64,000 nt of DNA, taken from contig OZ036016.1 of the NCBI GenBank assembly GCA_964035015.1, positions 574,001 to 638,000 of the forward strand, read 5' to 3'. Shown here in pieces: positions 23,486-36,400 of this stretch. Every line of letters starts with the position of its first letter. The first letter of the stretch is position 1. Position numbers and translations under genes: made by a program. The notes under the pieces were generated by a model. The model was not told the origin of the DNA. It did not search any database and saw only the letters and a program-made list of their open reading frames with translations. The DNA comes from Corallium rubrum. Taxonomy: Eukaryota > Cnidaria > Anthozoa > Scleralcyonacea > Coralliidae.

Positions 23486-24339
23486 TAGGGTGAGGCGGTT
23501 TTTATTAAAATACCGAAAACCGCCCAAAAAAAGCCGAAAAAACCGAGTGAACCGATTTTTTTAAAACGCGTTCGAAACCATAGTTAAAAAAACATGCATG
23601 ACACTACTCGCGCAAGATTTCAGTTTCAAAAACAAATGTATTGATTATAACATCCTAACTACGAATTACAAAGAAACATGCAATATATAAAATAAATTTT
23701 ACATTCAGGAGAATCGTCCGTTTTTTTAGCTTTCTTGAAGAAATGCCAAGCAGCACTTTGGCTCATTTTGGCAGAGAAATGTTACCAGTAACCAACAGTT
23801 TTGGACAGCGTAACAAAGTATTCCAAGTTTCAACGAACGGTTACTTAAAAAGGCAAAGCTGAAAGAGCACGAGTCAGAAAATATATGCGATAAAACATTG
23901 AAAGCGAAAATTGGTTAATTATTCATGTTACGCTCCGACTGTTTATGAGTCATACACCAATTTTACTTTAGACCTGTCTTCGCAGAAGTCCGCCTTCATT
24001 TGAGCCAATCAAGATTCATGTTCGTTTGATCCACTTATGCGTTCAAGCTCGTGCGAATCTGAATCGAAGCTTTACGTAATTTCCGTTCTTATATCGGAGA
24101 TCATACCTGGCAATAAACGTACGGTATTTCGAAGACGCAAATCTCTTCAGTCGTTTTCCCGTCAATTCCGTGTGTAAACGCAACAAAAACCCGTGTAAGT
24201 ATGCTTCGATTTTATTGAAATACCGATTTTTCTTTCTATTTTTCGATTTTTTCGGTTTTCCTCCAAAAGCAACATCGGTTAAATCGGTTTTCAAAAAACA
24301 TTGGGTTTTTTCGGTTTATCGATTAACCGCCTCACCCTA
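23486..24339. mobile_element. TAGGGTGAGGCGG inverted-end element, copy A
   Basis: Ends TAGGGTGAGGCGGTT and AACCGCCTCACCCTA are inverted repeats. AT-rich with multiple AAACCG motifs; no transposase seen. No convincing target duplication is present. Confidence 0.7.
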
Positions 24340-24497
24340 TATGTCTGACTTTATAATACAGAAGCAAATGTCATTACTTTCATCACAAATTGAGCCCCGT
24401 CCGTCACCTTGATGTCACATTCATTTAATTCGTGTAATAAAGATTATTGCTAAATGAGGTAAGTTCTTTTTCAAACAAAGTTTCTTTTTGCCATTAA

Positions 24498-25148
24498 GGT
24501 TACAGGATACCCTGGGAAAAAATTTGTTACCGCTCGCTCAATTTTTTCCCGATTTGTCTCAAATTTGCACCAAATGTAGTTAAGTATGTGACGGACACTA
24601 TCGTATTATACAGTAAATAAGAAATAAAATATTGTTGCAGATATACTCATCAGTTTAAAATCACAGTACCTTTGCGCCGCGGTTTAAGGCGGTCTTTGGT
24701 TTTACCAAAAAGCTCTCAATTTATCATATTTACACTTCTCAATGTTTGTTCTTTTTCTTAAAAAGTGTGTTAAAAGCTAGGATATTTTATTTCTCGACCT
24801 ATATTGTGGCACAAGCAATTGACAAATAAAAGCTTGTAACTCAGGTAATTTTTACATAAATAAAACACGCGAACACACTTTTTTATAACAAACATTGGGA
24901 AGTGTAAATATGATAAATTGAGAGCTTTTTGGTAAAACCAAAGACCGCCTTAAACCGCGGCGCGAAGGTACTGTGATTTTAAACTGATGAGTATATCTGC
25001 AACAATATTTTATTTCTTATTTATTGTATAATACGATAGTGTCCGTCACATACTTAACTACATTTGGCGCAAATCTGAGATAAATCGGAAAAAATTGAGC
25101 AAGCGGTAACAAATTTCTTGAAATGGCTTCCAAGGGTATCCTGTAACC
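24498..25148. mobile_element. TTAA-flanked MITE, copy A
   Basis: GGTTACAGGATACCCT and AGGGTATCCTGTAACC form the ends, with TTAA at 24494-24497 and 25149-25152. The inverted arms are about 250 bp, including GTAAATATGATAAATTGAGA (24901) and its complement near 24720. Confidence 0.8.
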
Positions 25149-25646
25149 TTAAATGTCTGTGTTACTGTAAGTGTCTGGAACTTAATTGATATTATCCAAT
25201 TTGTGCACCATGCATCTGGTATTATCGAAGTTGAAAAAGAGAGGCGGGCTCGCAGTTTTTCAACAGCCAGAAAGAAAATCTTGCTAAATTTGATAAAACA
25301 CTTGAATTTGTCAACTATCAATATGTCGCTGTTTAGACTATAATCAGTATAACGATAAGCACCTGGTTATATGTCATAATGTCGGCTATCTTTAAAAGCC
25401 TTTGAAAGTGTCTATATGTTCATTTACAGTCAAACTGGATGTTCTCTTTAGCGTAACATTGCAATATTGACAAATAACATTGCAATTTTCATTGGCTATT
25501 TGCTCAACTCAATTTGCAATCATCATTCACAAGTTGACAGTTATTTTGTGTTGATGCTGGAATCGCTATGGACATTTATTCTCAAACCGCTTTGAAGAAT
25601 ATTCCGAGTTTCAATACAATATCTGCAAGAAACTGCAAGAAAGCTT

Positions 25647-27975
25647 CAAACTTCAAACCAATGTTTTAAGTGTCATTTGTGGTTTTCATCTGCACAACTA
25701 GCATAAAGTTTGAGATTTTGTAGTGTTTATCCCGATATTGCCGCGCCGGAACATGCAGCGGACGTCCCCGTGAGCAAACGAACGCTATTTTACATTTTCA
25801 CCGATTTCGGCTAGTCTTTTAATAATACGAATAACAATTAAACAATATGCAGCAAGACAATACAGTACGTCACTGCAGAGTGCAGTTAGCCTGCCACTAG
25901 AAAGAAACTATTAATATTTATTATCTAAACCCGTTAATTTAACAAAACCAAGAACAATTTATCTCCCTGTGATGCCATAATTCGTAAATACTCCAAGGCT
26001 AAATATCATGTCAAATCGCGCGCACGGAAGTTTTTAGTTTTATTCTTAGGTATACGCCTGCACAGAGTAAACAAGAGATATTCCATTATTTTCATATTAT
26101 ACAGTATACAACTGAGCATTTATTAACTCCATTTCTAGGCAGTGGAAGGTAATCTGCAAGCGCATTTTATGACAAATTACTTATCTGCCAGCGCGATAAA
26201 TCGCGCTGGCAAAACTAACTTGGGAGCAGGGCGCCATAGGACGGTGAAACGCGAGCGCGCGCGCTGATCGATGTGTGATGCACAAAAGGACTGGCACGAG
26301 CGTGCTTTTGATGAAAATTCGAGTCGAAGCGTGGTTTTGTGTACCGTTTGTTATTGCTGTTTAATCTTTGAACTATGTAATTTTAGAACTTTTTAATAGG
26401 TACATATGAAGTACTATTTCGTTTAACGTATGAAGGCTTTTTTTGCTTAAAAATTTCCTTTATAAACATGTGATTATGGATAACGACTAGATCATTTGAT
26501 GACTTCCATGAAGGGAAAATTTCACCACCAGATCATACCATGTTAACTGCTTGTCCGCGGTAAGATTTTCAGGTATGTTAAAGAGAATAATAGTATGATT
26601 AAATCTTAAAATTTACATAAGAATCGGAGTTGATGGATTTTAGATAGAGTGATACAAATGTATGCATATATTTAGCTTAACTCTTGCCTATTTAATCGCT
26701 AAGTAGTAGGAAGAAAAGCAAATACAACTTATGATTTCAGTCTGTTTCGATTCTTGATAGGTATATGAATGACTTTATGACGTTTCCTAGGCACTAGATA
26801 GGAATAACTGCAAACTATTTTTACTCTCAGACCGATTTATGAAAATACGACTTCATGAAGGGTATAGCCGGCGCTTCCTATGTTAAAAAGCTGTCCGCAG
26901 CTTGTGAGTTTGTTATCAGATAGCTGGGATGATTCCCTGTAAACTTTTACTTAAAAACTTCAAATTTCAGTTGATGGTTTCCTTATACTCCTTTGACAAG
27001 ATACCCTACCTAAAATGCGATAGGTTTGTGTTCAATCGAACATTGCCGGAAGACTGATATAAACGTGAGCATACAAAGATCCCTCAGATTTTATACTGAT
27101 GGCGTGAGCAAGTTCATATTTTTTTTCACTTTTAATATTTGAGGGCGAGTAAACAATACCTTTTAAAAGAAAAATAGGTGATAACGTTTGCTAAGAGACA
27201 AGTCTCTTTATAAGCTTATTAAAGTTAATACAAGCCAGCCACTTTTTCAGCCGGTCAAAACTTAATTCCTGAATAAATTCGTTTCTACTCCTAAGTAAAA
27301 ATTTTGTCATCCACTAGCAGGATTAATTCTTTAAAGGATACACTCTAGAAAAATACTTGGTTATCGCAAAAGCAATTTACAACGTTTATGGTATCCATTT
27401 TTATTGTGTCAACATACAAAATTATTTCTATAGATCAATGCATAATTTAACAAAGGTTCTTGAAAAATACAATAGGTAACTTAGATGGAGCTTTTATTCT
27501 AATTACAATACATTGAAAGAATCGTTTCAACACATAAAACAGTTCTCTAAAGCCACTTCATAATTCAGAATTTAGCAGCATATGTATATGATGATTAGAA
27601 GTCCATATTCCAGTGAATGTATAATATGAAATAATTGTAGTTAATACCAGATGGCATGTTTTCAGAGGCGGTAGCTCAGAACTTTCAATTTAGATTGCAA
27701 TCTTATACTACCAGCAATTCATCAGAATCAATTGTACTTGCTCATGAAATTTAACAAAGTTTTGAAATTTAACAAAAAATTACAAAGTTGTAAAAGGCCC
27801 AATGGCAATGGCACCAGAGCCACCATGACAGTGACAACCCATTGGAAACCCAATGCAATGTAATACTATAACTTCACTTGTTGATTATTATAGAACGGAA
27901 TTTATTGTTGACAGATAGTGTATTCTTTCGCTTTGTTTCGTTAAAAATGGGCTCCTTTTGACCATGGGCCCCTTG
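25647..27975. other. No gene recognised
   Basis: AT-rich. It contains a strong 11-bp hairpin GCCAGCGCGAT..ATCGCGCTGGC at about 26188-26211 beside a CpG-rich patch (26220-26270). No exon, RNA gene or transposon was identified. Confidence 0.45.
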
Positions 27976-28254
27976 TTAACAACCAGGCTGACCCCCCTTC
28001 TTGTCAGGTCTGCCACCTACTAATCTGAAAGCAATGATATGTAAGTATTTAAGACGGTTGATGGAGAACCTGTGGCATTTGTTGAATCTATACCAACCAA
28101 TCTTCAACGGAAAATTATTACATCTACAAACTGTATAACATGTTAATTCAAGGTGCTGTATGTTGCAAACCATGTCTGCAGACAAATCATCACATGACAA
28201 TTGATCAAATCCTGAAGCCCAGAAATGAGTACCACTTCTATAAGCATACTCAGT
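27976..28254 (-). other. Unrecognised cysteine-rich open segment, possible exon
   Basis: The minus-strand frame below the MITE encodes an aromatic, Cys-rich stretch (WASGFDQLSCDD..., ending GGRPDKKGGQPGC). An AG acceptor-like site ATTGCTTTCAG occurs within it at about 28020. I recognise no family. It could be an exon remnant or chance. Confidence 0.2.
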
Positions 28255-29088
28255 TAGGGTGAGGCGGCTTTTATAAAAAAACGAAAACCGCCCGAGAAAA
28301 ACCGAAAAAACCGAGTGAACCGATTTTTTTAAAACGCGTTCGAAACCATAGTTTAAAAAAAAATGCATGACGCTACTCGCGCAAGATTTCAGTTTCAAAA
28401 ACAACTGTACTGATTATAACATCCTAACTACGAATTACAAAGAAACATGCAGTATATAAGATAAATTTTACATTCAGGAGAATCGTCCGGTTTTTCGGCT
28501 TTCTTGAAGAAATGCCAAACAGCACTTTGGCTCATTTTGGCAGAGAAATGTTACCAGTAACCAACAGTTTCGGACAGCGTAACAAAGTATTCCAAGTTTC
28601 AACGAACGGTTACTTAGAAAGGCAAAGCTGAAAGAGCACGAGTCAGAAAATATATGCGATATAACATTGAAAGCGAAAATTGGTTAATTATTCATGTTAC
28701 GCTACGACTGTTTATGAGTCATACACCAATTTTACTTTAGACCTGTCTTCGCAGAGGTCCGCCTTCATTTCAGCCAATCAAAATTCATGTTCGTTTGATC
28801 CACTTATGCGTTCAAGCTCCTGCGAATCTGAATCGAAGCTTTCCGTAATTTCCGTTCTTGTATCGGAGATCATACCTGGCAATAAACGTACGGTATTTCG
28901 AAGACGCAAATCTCTTCAGTCGTTTTCCCGTCAATTCCGTGTGTAAACGCAACAAAAACCCGTGTAAGTATGGTTCGATTTTATTGAAATACCGATTTTT
29001 TCGGTTTTCCTCCAAAAGCAACATCGGTTAAATCGGTTTTCAAAAACCATCGGGTTTTTTTGGTTTATCGATTAACCGCCTCACCCTA
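28255..29088. mobile_element. TAGGGTGAGGCGG inverted-end element, copy B
   Basis: Same family and length class as 23486-24339, with the same TAGGGTGAGGCGG ends. Confidence 0.7.
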
Positions 29089-29270
29089 TACATGTCTGAC
29101 TTTATACTACAGAAGCAAATGTCATCACTTTCATCACAAATTGAGCCCCGTCCGTCACCTTCATGCAATGTTCTGTTCAAAACATATTCACATTCATTTA
29201 ATTAGTGTAATAAAGATTATTGCTAAATGAGGTAAGTTCTTTTTCAAACAAAGTTTCTTTTTGCCATTAA

Positions 29271-29915
29271 GGTTACAGGATACTCTAGGAAGAAATTTGT
29301 TACCGCTCGCTCAATTTTTCCCGATTTGTCTCAAATTTTCACCAAATAATATCGTATTATACAGTAAATAAGAAATAAAATATTGTTGCAGATATACTCG
29401 TCAGTTTAAAATCACAGTACCTTTGCGCCGCGGTTTAAGCGGTCTTTGGTTTTACCAAAAAGCTCTCAATTTATCATATTTACACAATGTTTGTTCTAAA
29501 AAAGGGTGTTCGCATTTTTTTGTTAATGTAGTGGTTTAGCAGCTAGGATATTTTATTTCTCGACCTATGTTGTGGCACAAGCAATTGACAAATAAAAGCT
29601 TGTAACTCAGGTAATTTTTACATAAATAAAACGCGCGAACACACTTTTTTAGAACAAACATTGAGAAGTGTAAATATGATAAATTGCGAGCTTTTTGGTA
29701 AAACCAAAGACCGCCTTAAACCGCGGCGCGAAGGTACTGTGATTTTAAACTGATGAGTATATCTGCAACAATATTTTATTTCTTATTTACTGTATAATAC
29801 GATAGTGTCCGTCACATACTTAACTACATTTGGCGCAAATTTGAGATAAATCGGGGAAAAATTGAGCGAGCGGTAACAAATTTCTTGAAATGGCTTCCTA
29901 GGGTATCCTGTAACC
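29271..29915. mobile_element. TTAA-flanked MITE, copy B
   Basis: GGTTACAGGATA and TATCCTGTAACC ends, with TTAA at 29267-29270 and 29916-29919. It is the paralogue of 24498-25148, with a small deletion in the left arm. Confidence 0.8.
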
Positions 29916-30102
29916 TTAAATGTCTGTGTTACTGTAAGTGTCTGGAACTTAATTGATATTATCCAATTTGTGCACCATGCATCTGGTATTATCGAAGTTG
30001 AAAAAGAGAGCCAGGCTCGCAGTTTTTCAACAGCCAGAAAGAAAATCTTGCTAAATTTGATAAAACACTTGAATTTCTTAACTATCAATATGTCGCTGTT
30101 TA

Positions 30103-30429
30103 GGGCCTGTTTATATGATCCCGGTGTACCGGGACGGGATGGCAGCCGGGATGATTTTGATCCATTGAAATAAGTCACGGTCTTTGATTATGTGCATCGG
30201 AAAGCTTTCACCTACATTTTTCAAGGCCTAGATTACCAAGTAACTTCAACAAAAGCCATTTTCAATTGCCACAATCATTCACTTTTAACTTTAGGATCAG
30301 ATCAACAAAATCTGAGTTTCTTCAGGCATCGCGTGGTTTTTCTGTTTGACGTGTTGACTTATTTCAATACATCAAAATCATCCCAGCTGCCATCCCGTCC
30401 CGGTACACCGGGATCATATAAACAGACCC
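30103..30429. mobile_element. Small inverted-repeat element (Harbinger-like MITE)
   Basis: The ends GGGCCTGTTTATATGATCCC and GGGATCATATAAACAGACCC are inverted repeats that continue through CCGGGACGGGATGGCAGC. The flank is TTA at 30100-30102 and 30430-30432. A 3-bp TTA duplication with G-rich ends fits the PIF/Harbinger pattern. Copy A of the duplication has the uninterrupted site at about 25330-25340. Confidence 0.8.
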
Positions 30430-30524
30430 TTAAGACTATAATCAGTATAACGATAAGCACCTGGTTATATGTCATAATGTCAGCTATCTTTAAAAGCCTT
30501 TGAAAGTGTCTATATGTTCATTTA

Positions 30525-31221
30525 CAGTCAAACTGGATGTTCTCTTGAGCGCAACATTGCAATATTGACAAACAACATTGCAATTTTCATTGGCTATTTG
30601 CTCGACTCAATTTGCAATCATCATTCACAAGTTGACAGTTACATGTATTTTGTGTTCATGCTGGAATCACTACGGACATTTATTCTCAAACCACTTTGAA
30701 GAATATTCCGAGTTTCAATACAATATCTGCAAGAAACTGCAAGAAAGCTTTTTTGTGGATTACCTGACAAAGAACTCCGACTTCAGCGAGTAAACCGTGA
30801 GGGGCTATTCCGTCACTTCTTACACCTTTTTATTTAGTAACAACTGCAAGAAACCGAATTTCGAACACTTTAGGTAAGTGTAACCCAGACTCAATTCACC
30901 GAAAGCTAAAATTATCTGATCATCTGGGACGTGTTTCAAGCACGGAATAGCATGGTTTACTCACTGAAGTCGTAGTTCATTTGTCAGGTAAACAACAAAA
31001 AAGCTATCTTGCAGTTTCTTGCAGATATTGTATTAAAATTTGGAATATTCTTCAAAGTGGTTTGAAAACAAATGTCCGTAGCGATTCCAGTGTCAACATG
31101 AAATAACTGTCAACTTGTGAATGATGATTGCAAATTGAGTCGGGCAAATAGCCAATGAAAATTGCAATGTTGTTTGTCAATATTGCAATGTTGCGCACAA
31201 GAGAACATCCGGTTTGACTGC
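30525..31221. repeat. Large inverted repeat, arms about 285 bp
   Basis: 30525-30815 reappears reverse-complemented at 30937-31221, e.g. CATTGCAATATTGACAAACA and GTCAACTTGTGAATGATGAT. The spacer is about 120 bp. The left arm overlaps the right end of duplication copy B. Confidence 0.8.
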
Positions 31222-31405
31222 AAGTTATGTTTTCGCACCTTCGGCCTAGCTACGAAGGAGTGTAATTCATTCCATGTTCGTTCTTAAACAGCTGTTCGTG
31301 AAAGTCTTCATTTTGACCTCTTGCAACTTGAACACGAGAAGCACTACTCTGGGTATACTTTTGTGTCTGAGCAATTGTCGTCGGTTTTTATCTTGACAAT
31401 ATTCT

Positions 31406-32745
31406 GTCACCAGTGGTATAACACAGAACCACAGTGGTAGAACACAGAATCACAGTGGTATAACACAGAATAACAGTAGTAGAACACAGAATCACAATGG
31501 TATAACACAGAATCACAGTAGTAGAACACACAAACACAGTGGTAGAACACAGAATCACAGTGGTATAACACACAATCACAGTGGTATAACACACAATCAC
31601 CGTGGTAGAACACAGAATCACAGTGGTAGAACACAGAATCACAGTGGTATAACACAGAATCACAGTGGTATAACACAGAATCACAGTGGTATAACACAAA
31701 ATCACAGTGGTAGAACACAAAATCACAGTGGTAGAACACAGAATCACAGTGGTAGAACACAGAATCACAGTGGTATAACACTGAATCACAGTGGTAGAAC
31801 ACACAGTCACAGTGGTATAACACAGAATCACAGTGGTAGAACACAGAATCACAGTGGTAGAACACAGAATCACAGTGGTAGAACACAGAATCACAGTGGT
31901 AGAACACAGAATCACAGTGGTATAACACAGAATCACAGTGGTATAACACAGAATCACAGTAGTATAACACAAAATCACAGTCGTATAACACAAAATCACA
32001 GTGGTAGAACACAGAATCACAGTGGTAGAACACAGAATCACAGTGGTAGAACACAGAATCACAGTGGTAAAACACAAAATCACAGTGGTAGAACACAGAA
32101 TCGCAGTGGTAGAACACAGAATCACAGTGGTATAACACAAAATCACAGTGGTATAACACAGAATCACAGTGGTAGAACACAGAATCACAGTGGTAGAACA
32201 CAGAATCACAGTGGTAGAACACAAAATCACAGTGGTATAACACACAATCACAGTTGTATCACACACAATCACAGTGGTATAACACACAATCACAGTGGTA
32301 GAACACAGAATCACAGTGGTACTGTATAACACAGAATCGCAGTGGTATAACACAGAATCACAGTGGTATAACACAGAATCACAGTGGTATAACACAGAAT
32401 CACAGTGGTATAACACAGAATCACAGTGGTATAACACAGAATCACAGTGGTATAACACAGAATCACAGTGGTATAACACAAAATCACAGTGGTATAACAC
32501 AGAATCACAGTGGTATAACACAGAATCACAGTGGTATAACACAGAATCACAGTGGTATAACACAGAATCACAGTAGTAGAACACAGAATAACAGTGGTAG
32601 AACACAGAATCACAGTGGTAGAACACAGAATCACAGTGGTAGAACAGAATCACAGTGGTAGAACACAGAATCACAGTCGTATAACTGGTAGAACACAGAA
32701 TCACAGTGGTATAATCACAGTGGTATATACAATATTCTGTCGCCA
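31406..32745. repeat. 21-bp minisatellite, about 60 copies
   Basis: The unit is CACAGTGGTAGAACACAGAAT, with TA/GA and G/A variants. Because 21 is a multiple of three, it yields long repetitive open frames on both strands (TTVILCS heptads on minus). Nothing else supports coding. Confidence 0.95.
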
Positions 32746-33161
32746 TCAAAAACACAGAATCACAGAAACACAGAATTTTGTCAGAATCACAAACACCTAT
32801 TAAACGATTTATCAATGTTTCTTGTAAAATCAAAGTTATGTTTGTCTTTCATATATTAGAGATAGCAAACTTATAAAACTAAGATCTCAGGTTGTCATGA
32901 TCCAATCTTGGACGTTAAACTGTTTTGGTCCACATTTTTAGTCTAAAGTTGGATATTTTGAACTCCTAACTACATACCTGACAATCAGTTGAGCAGTTCC
33001 TTTCAAGAATCCTCCCTGTTCGTCCATGTTTGCTCCACTATCAATAAGCTCTTTCACTTTTAATACTCAACACTCCACTACGTGCAACCTCCCATAACTC
33101 CATTCTGAATTCTTTATTCACAGGCCACAGCACACAACAAATTAAAACCAAGGGTGCACGT
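32746..33161. other. Unannotated DNA, ends in the hAT target duplication
   Basis: No gene seen. 33154-33161 is GTGCACGT, the left target duplication of the adjacent transposon. Confidence 0.6.
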
Positions 33162-33458
33162 TAGGGATGGGCGATACTAGTACAAAATATCGATACCAAC
33201 CCATACTGCATTCCATAATTTTTCCGCGCCACATATTCCCGCCAATATTTTTGGTGAGAAAATCTATCCGCCGGATGATTCAAAAACGCTAACATTATTC
33301 ACATACCTTCCGCCACGGCGCCAGCTGTCTTGCATGAAGATCACAACATATTTATTTTTTACTTTTTTAAATAATAGGAAACATAGTGTGATAGTGCTAC
33401 TTTAGATATAAGTTATGTAACAACAACAGATTAACAAAGAAAACTCAGTACAACGTAA

Positions 33459-36400
33459 TTATGCATAGTTAATCCACATGTATCTGCTGTCTGCAGTGTT
33501 AATATACATTGTACAAGGTACGGAAACTTTTCGTAACAGAAAAGGCATCCGAGTATCACTTTTCTCGATTCTTTTCATGACTTTACTGGTGTTGCCAATA
33601 GCTGGTCGGTCGCATAAGACGGGCATCCTGTGTTTCTTTAGCCCCTTCTTCTCGTTACCTTTTATATACAGACTAGCAACCTCTTTGATCATTCTCTCTC
33701 CTTGTAAGACATTCGGTAAACACCAGTCGAGTTTCGTACGAAGTGACAACGTGTTGTTACTTTGGCCTCCAGGTTGTTGTTGAGACTTCATTGTTGAGTA
33801 GTACGATTCTACAACGGATTCTGGACCGCCCTTAGCCAGGGCGATATCAACTATCAGACAGAGCTCTTTTCCACACAGTGAATATATCTCTTCATCCATG
33901 TACATCGATCTGTAAACAGCCTCTTCGTTCAGTGTCACAATATGCTCCCTTTCATCTCCGTGGAACACTGCGACGAAGCACTTCTCAACAAATGATTGGT
34001 CTTTCGCAACTTTGAAGGACATAAGGTTACCAGAGGTGCTGGTAAGCACTGACGCCAAAGGCTTTAAACTTTCTTTTTGGACAACAGAAAACCAATTAAC
34101 CACTGTCTGTTTCTTGTTCCAGAGGACATCTTTTAGCGCTTGCTTCAGCTTCCTATGGATGAAATGACTTAGACGGGAATCAATCTCTACCGATCCTTCC
34201 TCAATGGCAGCTGCAACATGCTCTTGAGAACGTGCATACTCCACGATTTTCTTAAAAAAATCAGTACCAAATTCTTCGAGTTTAGCCTCTGAAATTAATG
34301 GTTTGCCATTCCGTCGTTCTCCAACCAGAAAACTGAAAAGACTTTCCAGATCTATAGCTGTCAAGTACTTGCACATATCGGGCACACAGTCTGTGTATCG
34401 GGACTGGAGGGAATGAATGATGTCAACAACAAATTGACGCAAGTCTGCTTCACAGTCTCGCAACTCTCTTGCCACCCAGTCATCATGTTCTTCATTGCGA
34501 GACTCCAGTAACCAGCCAGTTACGAGATGTTGATCCTTAAACTTCCTTTCTTCTACGATATCTTTAATGTTGGCTTTAAGGATCTTCATGCTTTCTGGCG
34601 GTTTTTCGATGCTGACATTCTTGAACTTTTCAAGAATCTTCTTCACCGATGGCCACCACACACATATTTTCCAACATGGACAACTCAGGCTCTGAAGCTT
34701 GACCATCAGATCAATTACAATTCCCATAACATCAGTGATGGCACACAAATCAATGACAAAATCATTGCCAAGGATCTCATATTCTCGTACTTCACTGTAG
34801 CCAAAAGTCCTGAAAGCTTGCACGTAAGCTGCGAAAGATTGGATAATAATTTCAAATTCTTGAAATTGGGACGACCAAAATCGTGTAGTACAGCTACCCT
34901 TGGTCATTCTTAGCTTAAGATCTTTCTCCTCAGAAAGGGCAATTGCACTGCTTAACATCTTCCCACGCTGAAACATGGTATGAATGTTCTTTGCTCTTGT
35001 AACAATTCTCTTAAGAAATGTGCTTGAGGTTCCACACTTTCCATCACGGATATCAAGAATGGCCAAATTCATCCAATGCGATGGGTCCCAAACGATTTCG
35101 GAGAAAACTGGGTCAACTGGTACATTTAGCTCGTTGTGTAGGGTCTCTTTGAAATCATGCGCCTGATACTGACCATCGCAGCAAGTCCCTTGCCATGACG
35201 ATTTCAGCGGAAAATTTTCGCAATCTTCATAAGCTTCATTAATGGTCTTGATTATTTGTCTTGCTAATTGATCTGCACAACCTCCAGACACACTTCCTGG
35301 ATTACCATCTTCATTAGAGCTGTAAACAACTGGTGAGTTCACAGGAATGGCTACTCGTTCTCCGTCAATCATAGGACAGAGCATAATAGCTTGATTGGAG
35401 ATTCTTTGAGGCGTGCTCTTGTCAGCGGTGATATAAAAATGCGTTGGGAATGACGTCGATGGTAACGGTTTTGAGAGATGTGCACCAGTTTGCAAGTCGA
35501 TCCAAACATTCATTGCTGAGAGTATTTCACTAAAATGGTTGCGGGAGTGGCCCATGTCACCTAGGTCACTACCAGTGGAAATGTGGGCGGCAACCTCGTT
35601 CTCAAAATGCTGCGCAGCTGACTTTGACTTGATAACACTCCAAGCAATTCTAATAAAGTTCTCCGTAACCTTTGTACCTCTGGCTGACCTTCTATTCACA
35701 GCTGCTTGGTGCTGAAGTGCTTCAAAGTGTAATTGAGAATGGTCTCCATTGCAACTGACGTGCTGCTTTACACATCTCATGATCTCATACCAATATTGGT
35801 TCCCACCAGTCATAACACTTTCTGTTTTCTCAGGTGAAAGAAGAAGACCAGATGACAGGGAACCAGAGTACTTTCCTATTCCTCTTAATGCAATTTTGGC
35901 TGGATTTTCTTGCTTGAAGGAATAGTTATTTCTGTCCACTAAGAGGCTGTAACACACTTCCCAGCGAAGAACTGATGGGGTCTTGTCAGAAGCATCACCT
36001 GAATAAAATTGTACCTCAGGAACATTTCTGGTAAGATCAATTATGTTCTTTATATCTTTCCAGTCATCAGAATTCTGAAACTGAAGGTTCAACTGTGACT
36101 GTCGAGGAATTGGCTTTCTAACTGTTGGTGTCGAACTGGTGAGCTTAAGTTCCTTCACAGTTTCCATCAGTTTGTCCACTTTTGAATTTAATGAGACTAA
36201 GCCTTCATGAACATCTTTTGGCTTTGAAACGTCACAGTGTTTGCCATCAGGTTTATCCAGCAAATGACTTTCTGGATTTGATGCATCTTCTATGATAGGG
36301 ATAGAATCATTTGGTTTTGTAGGCTGATATTGCTCATGTGACTTGCTGGTAGATACGGAATTACTTTGGGTAGAGGCGAAGAAGTGTGATGTCTTCTTTG

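Larger units (their letters stand above)
23486..25646. repeat. Segmental duplication, copy A
   Basis: Collinear with 28255-30750 over its whole length, including two transposon-like units and unique sequence. The left border coincides with the TAGGGTGAGGCGG terminus, and the flanks to the left are unrelated. The shared region ends at GCAAGAAAGCTT (25646 here, 30750 in copy B). Confidence 0.85.
28255..30750. repeat. Segmental duplication, copy B
   Basis: Same order as copy A (23486-25646). It has small indels and one extra 327-bp insertion at 30103-30429 that is absent from copy A. Confidence 0.85.

Noticed and set aside
24043-24294. Basic minus-strand frame shared with 28812-29024
   Set aside because: Shared because the whole region is duplicated; composition follows the AAACCG-rich inverted element and there is no known domain.
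31406-32745. CRISPR-like array
   Set aside because: The repeats are contiguous without unique spacers, and the genome is eukaryotic; it is a minisatellite.
31388-32833. A 481-codon minus-strand frame
   Set aside because: Pure translation of the 21-bp minisatellite with no start context or other domain.
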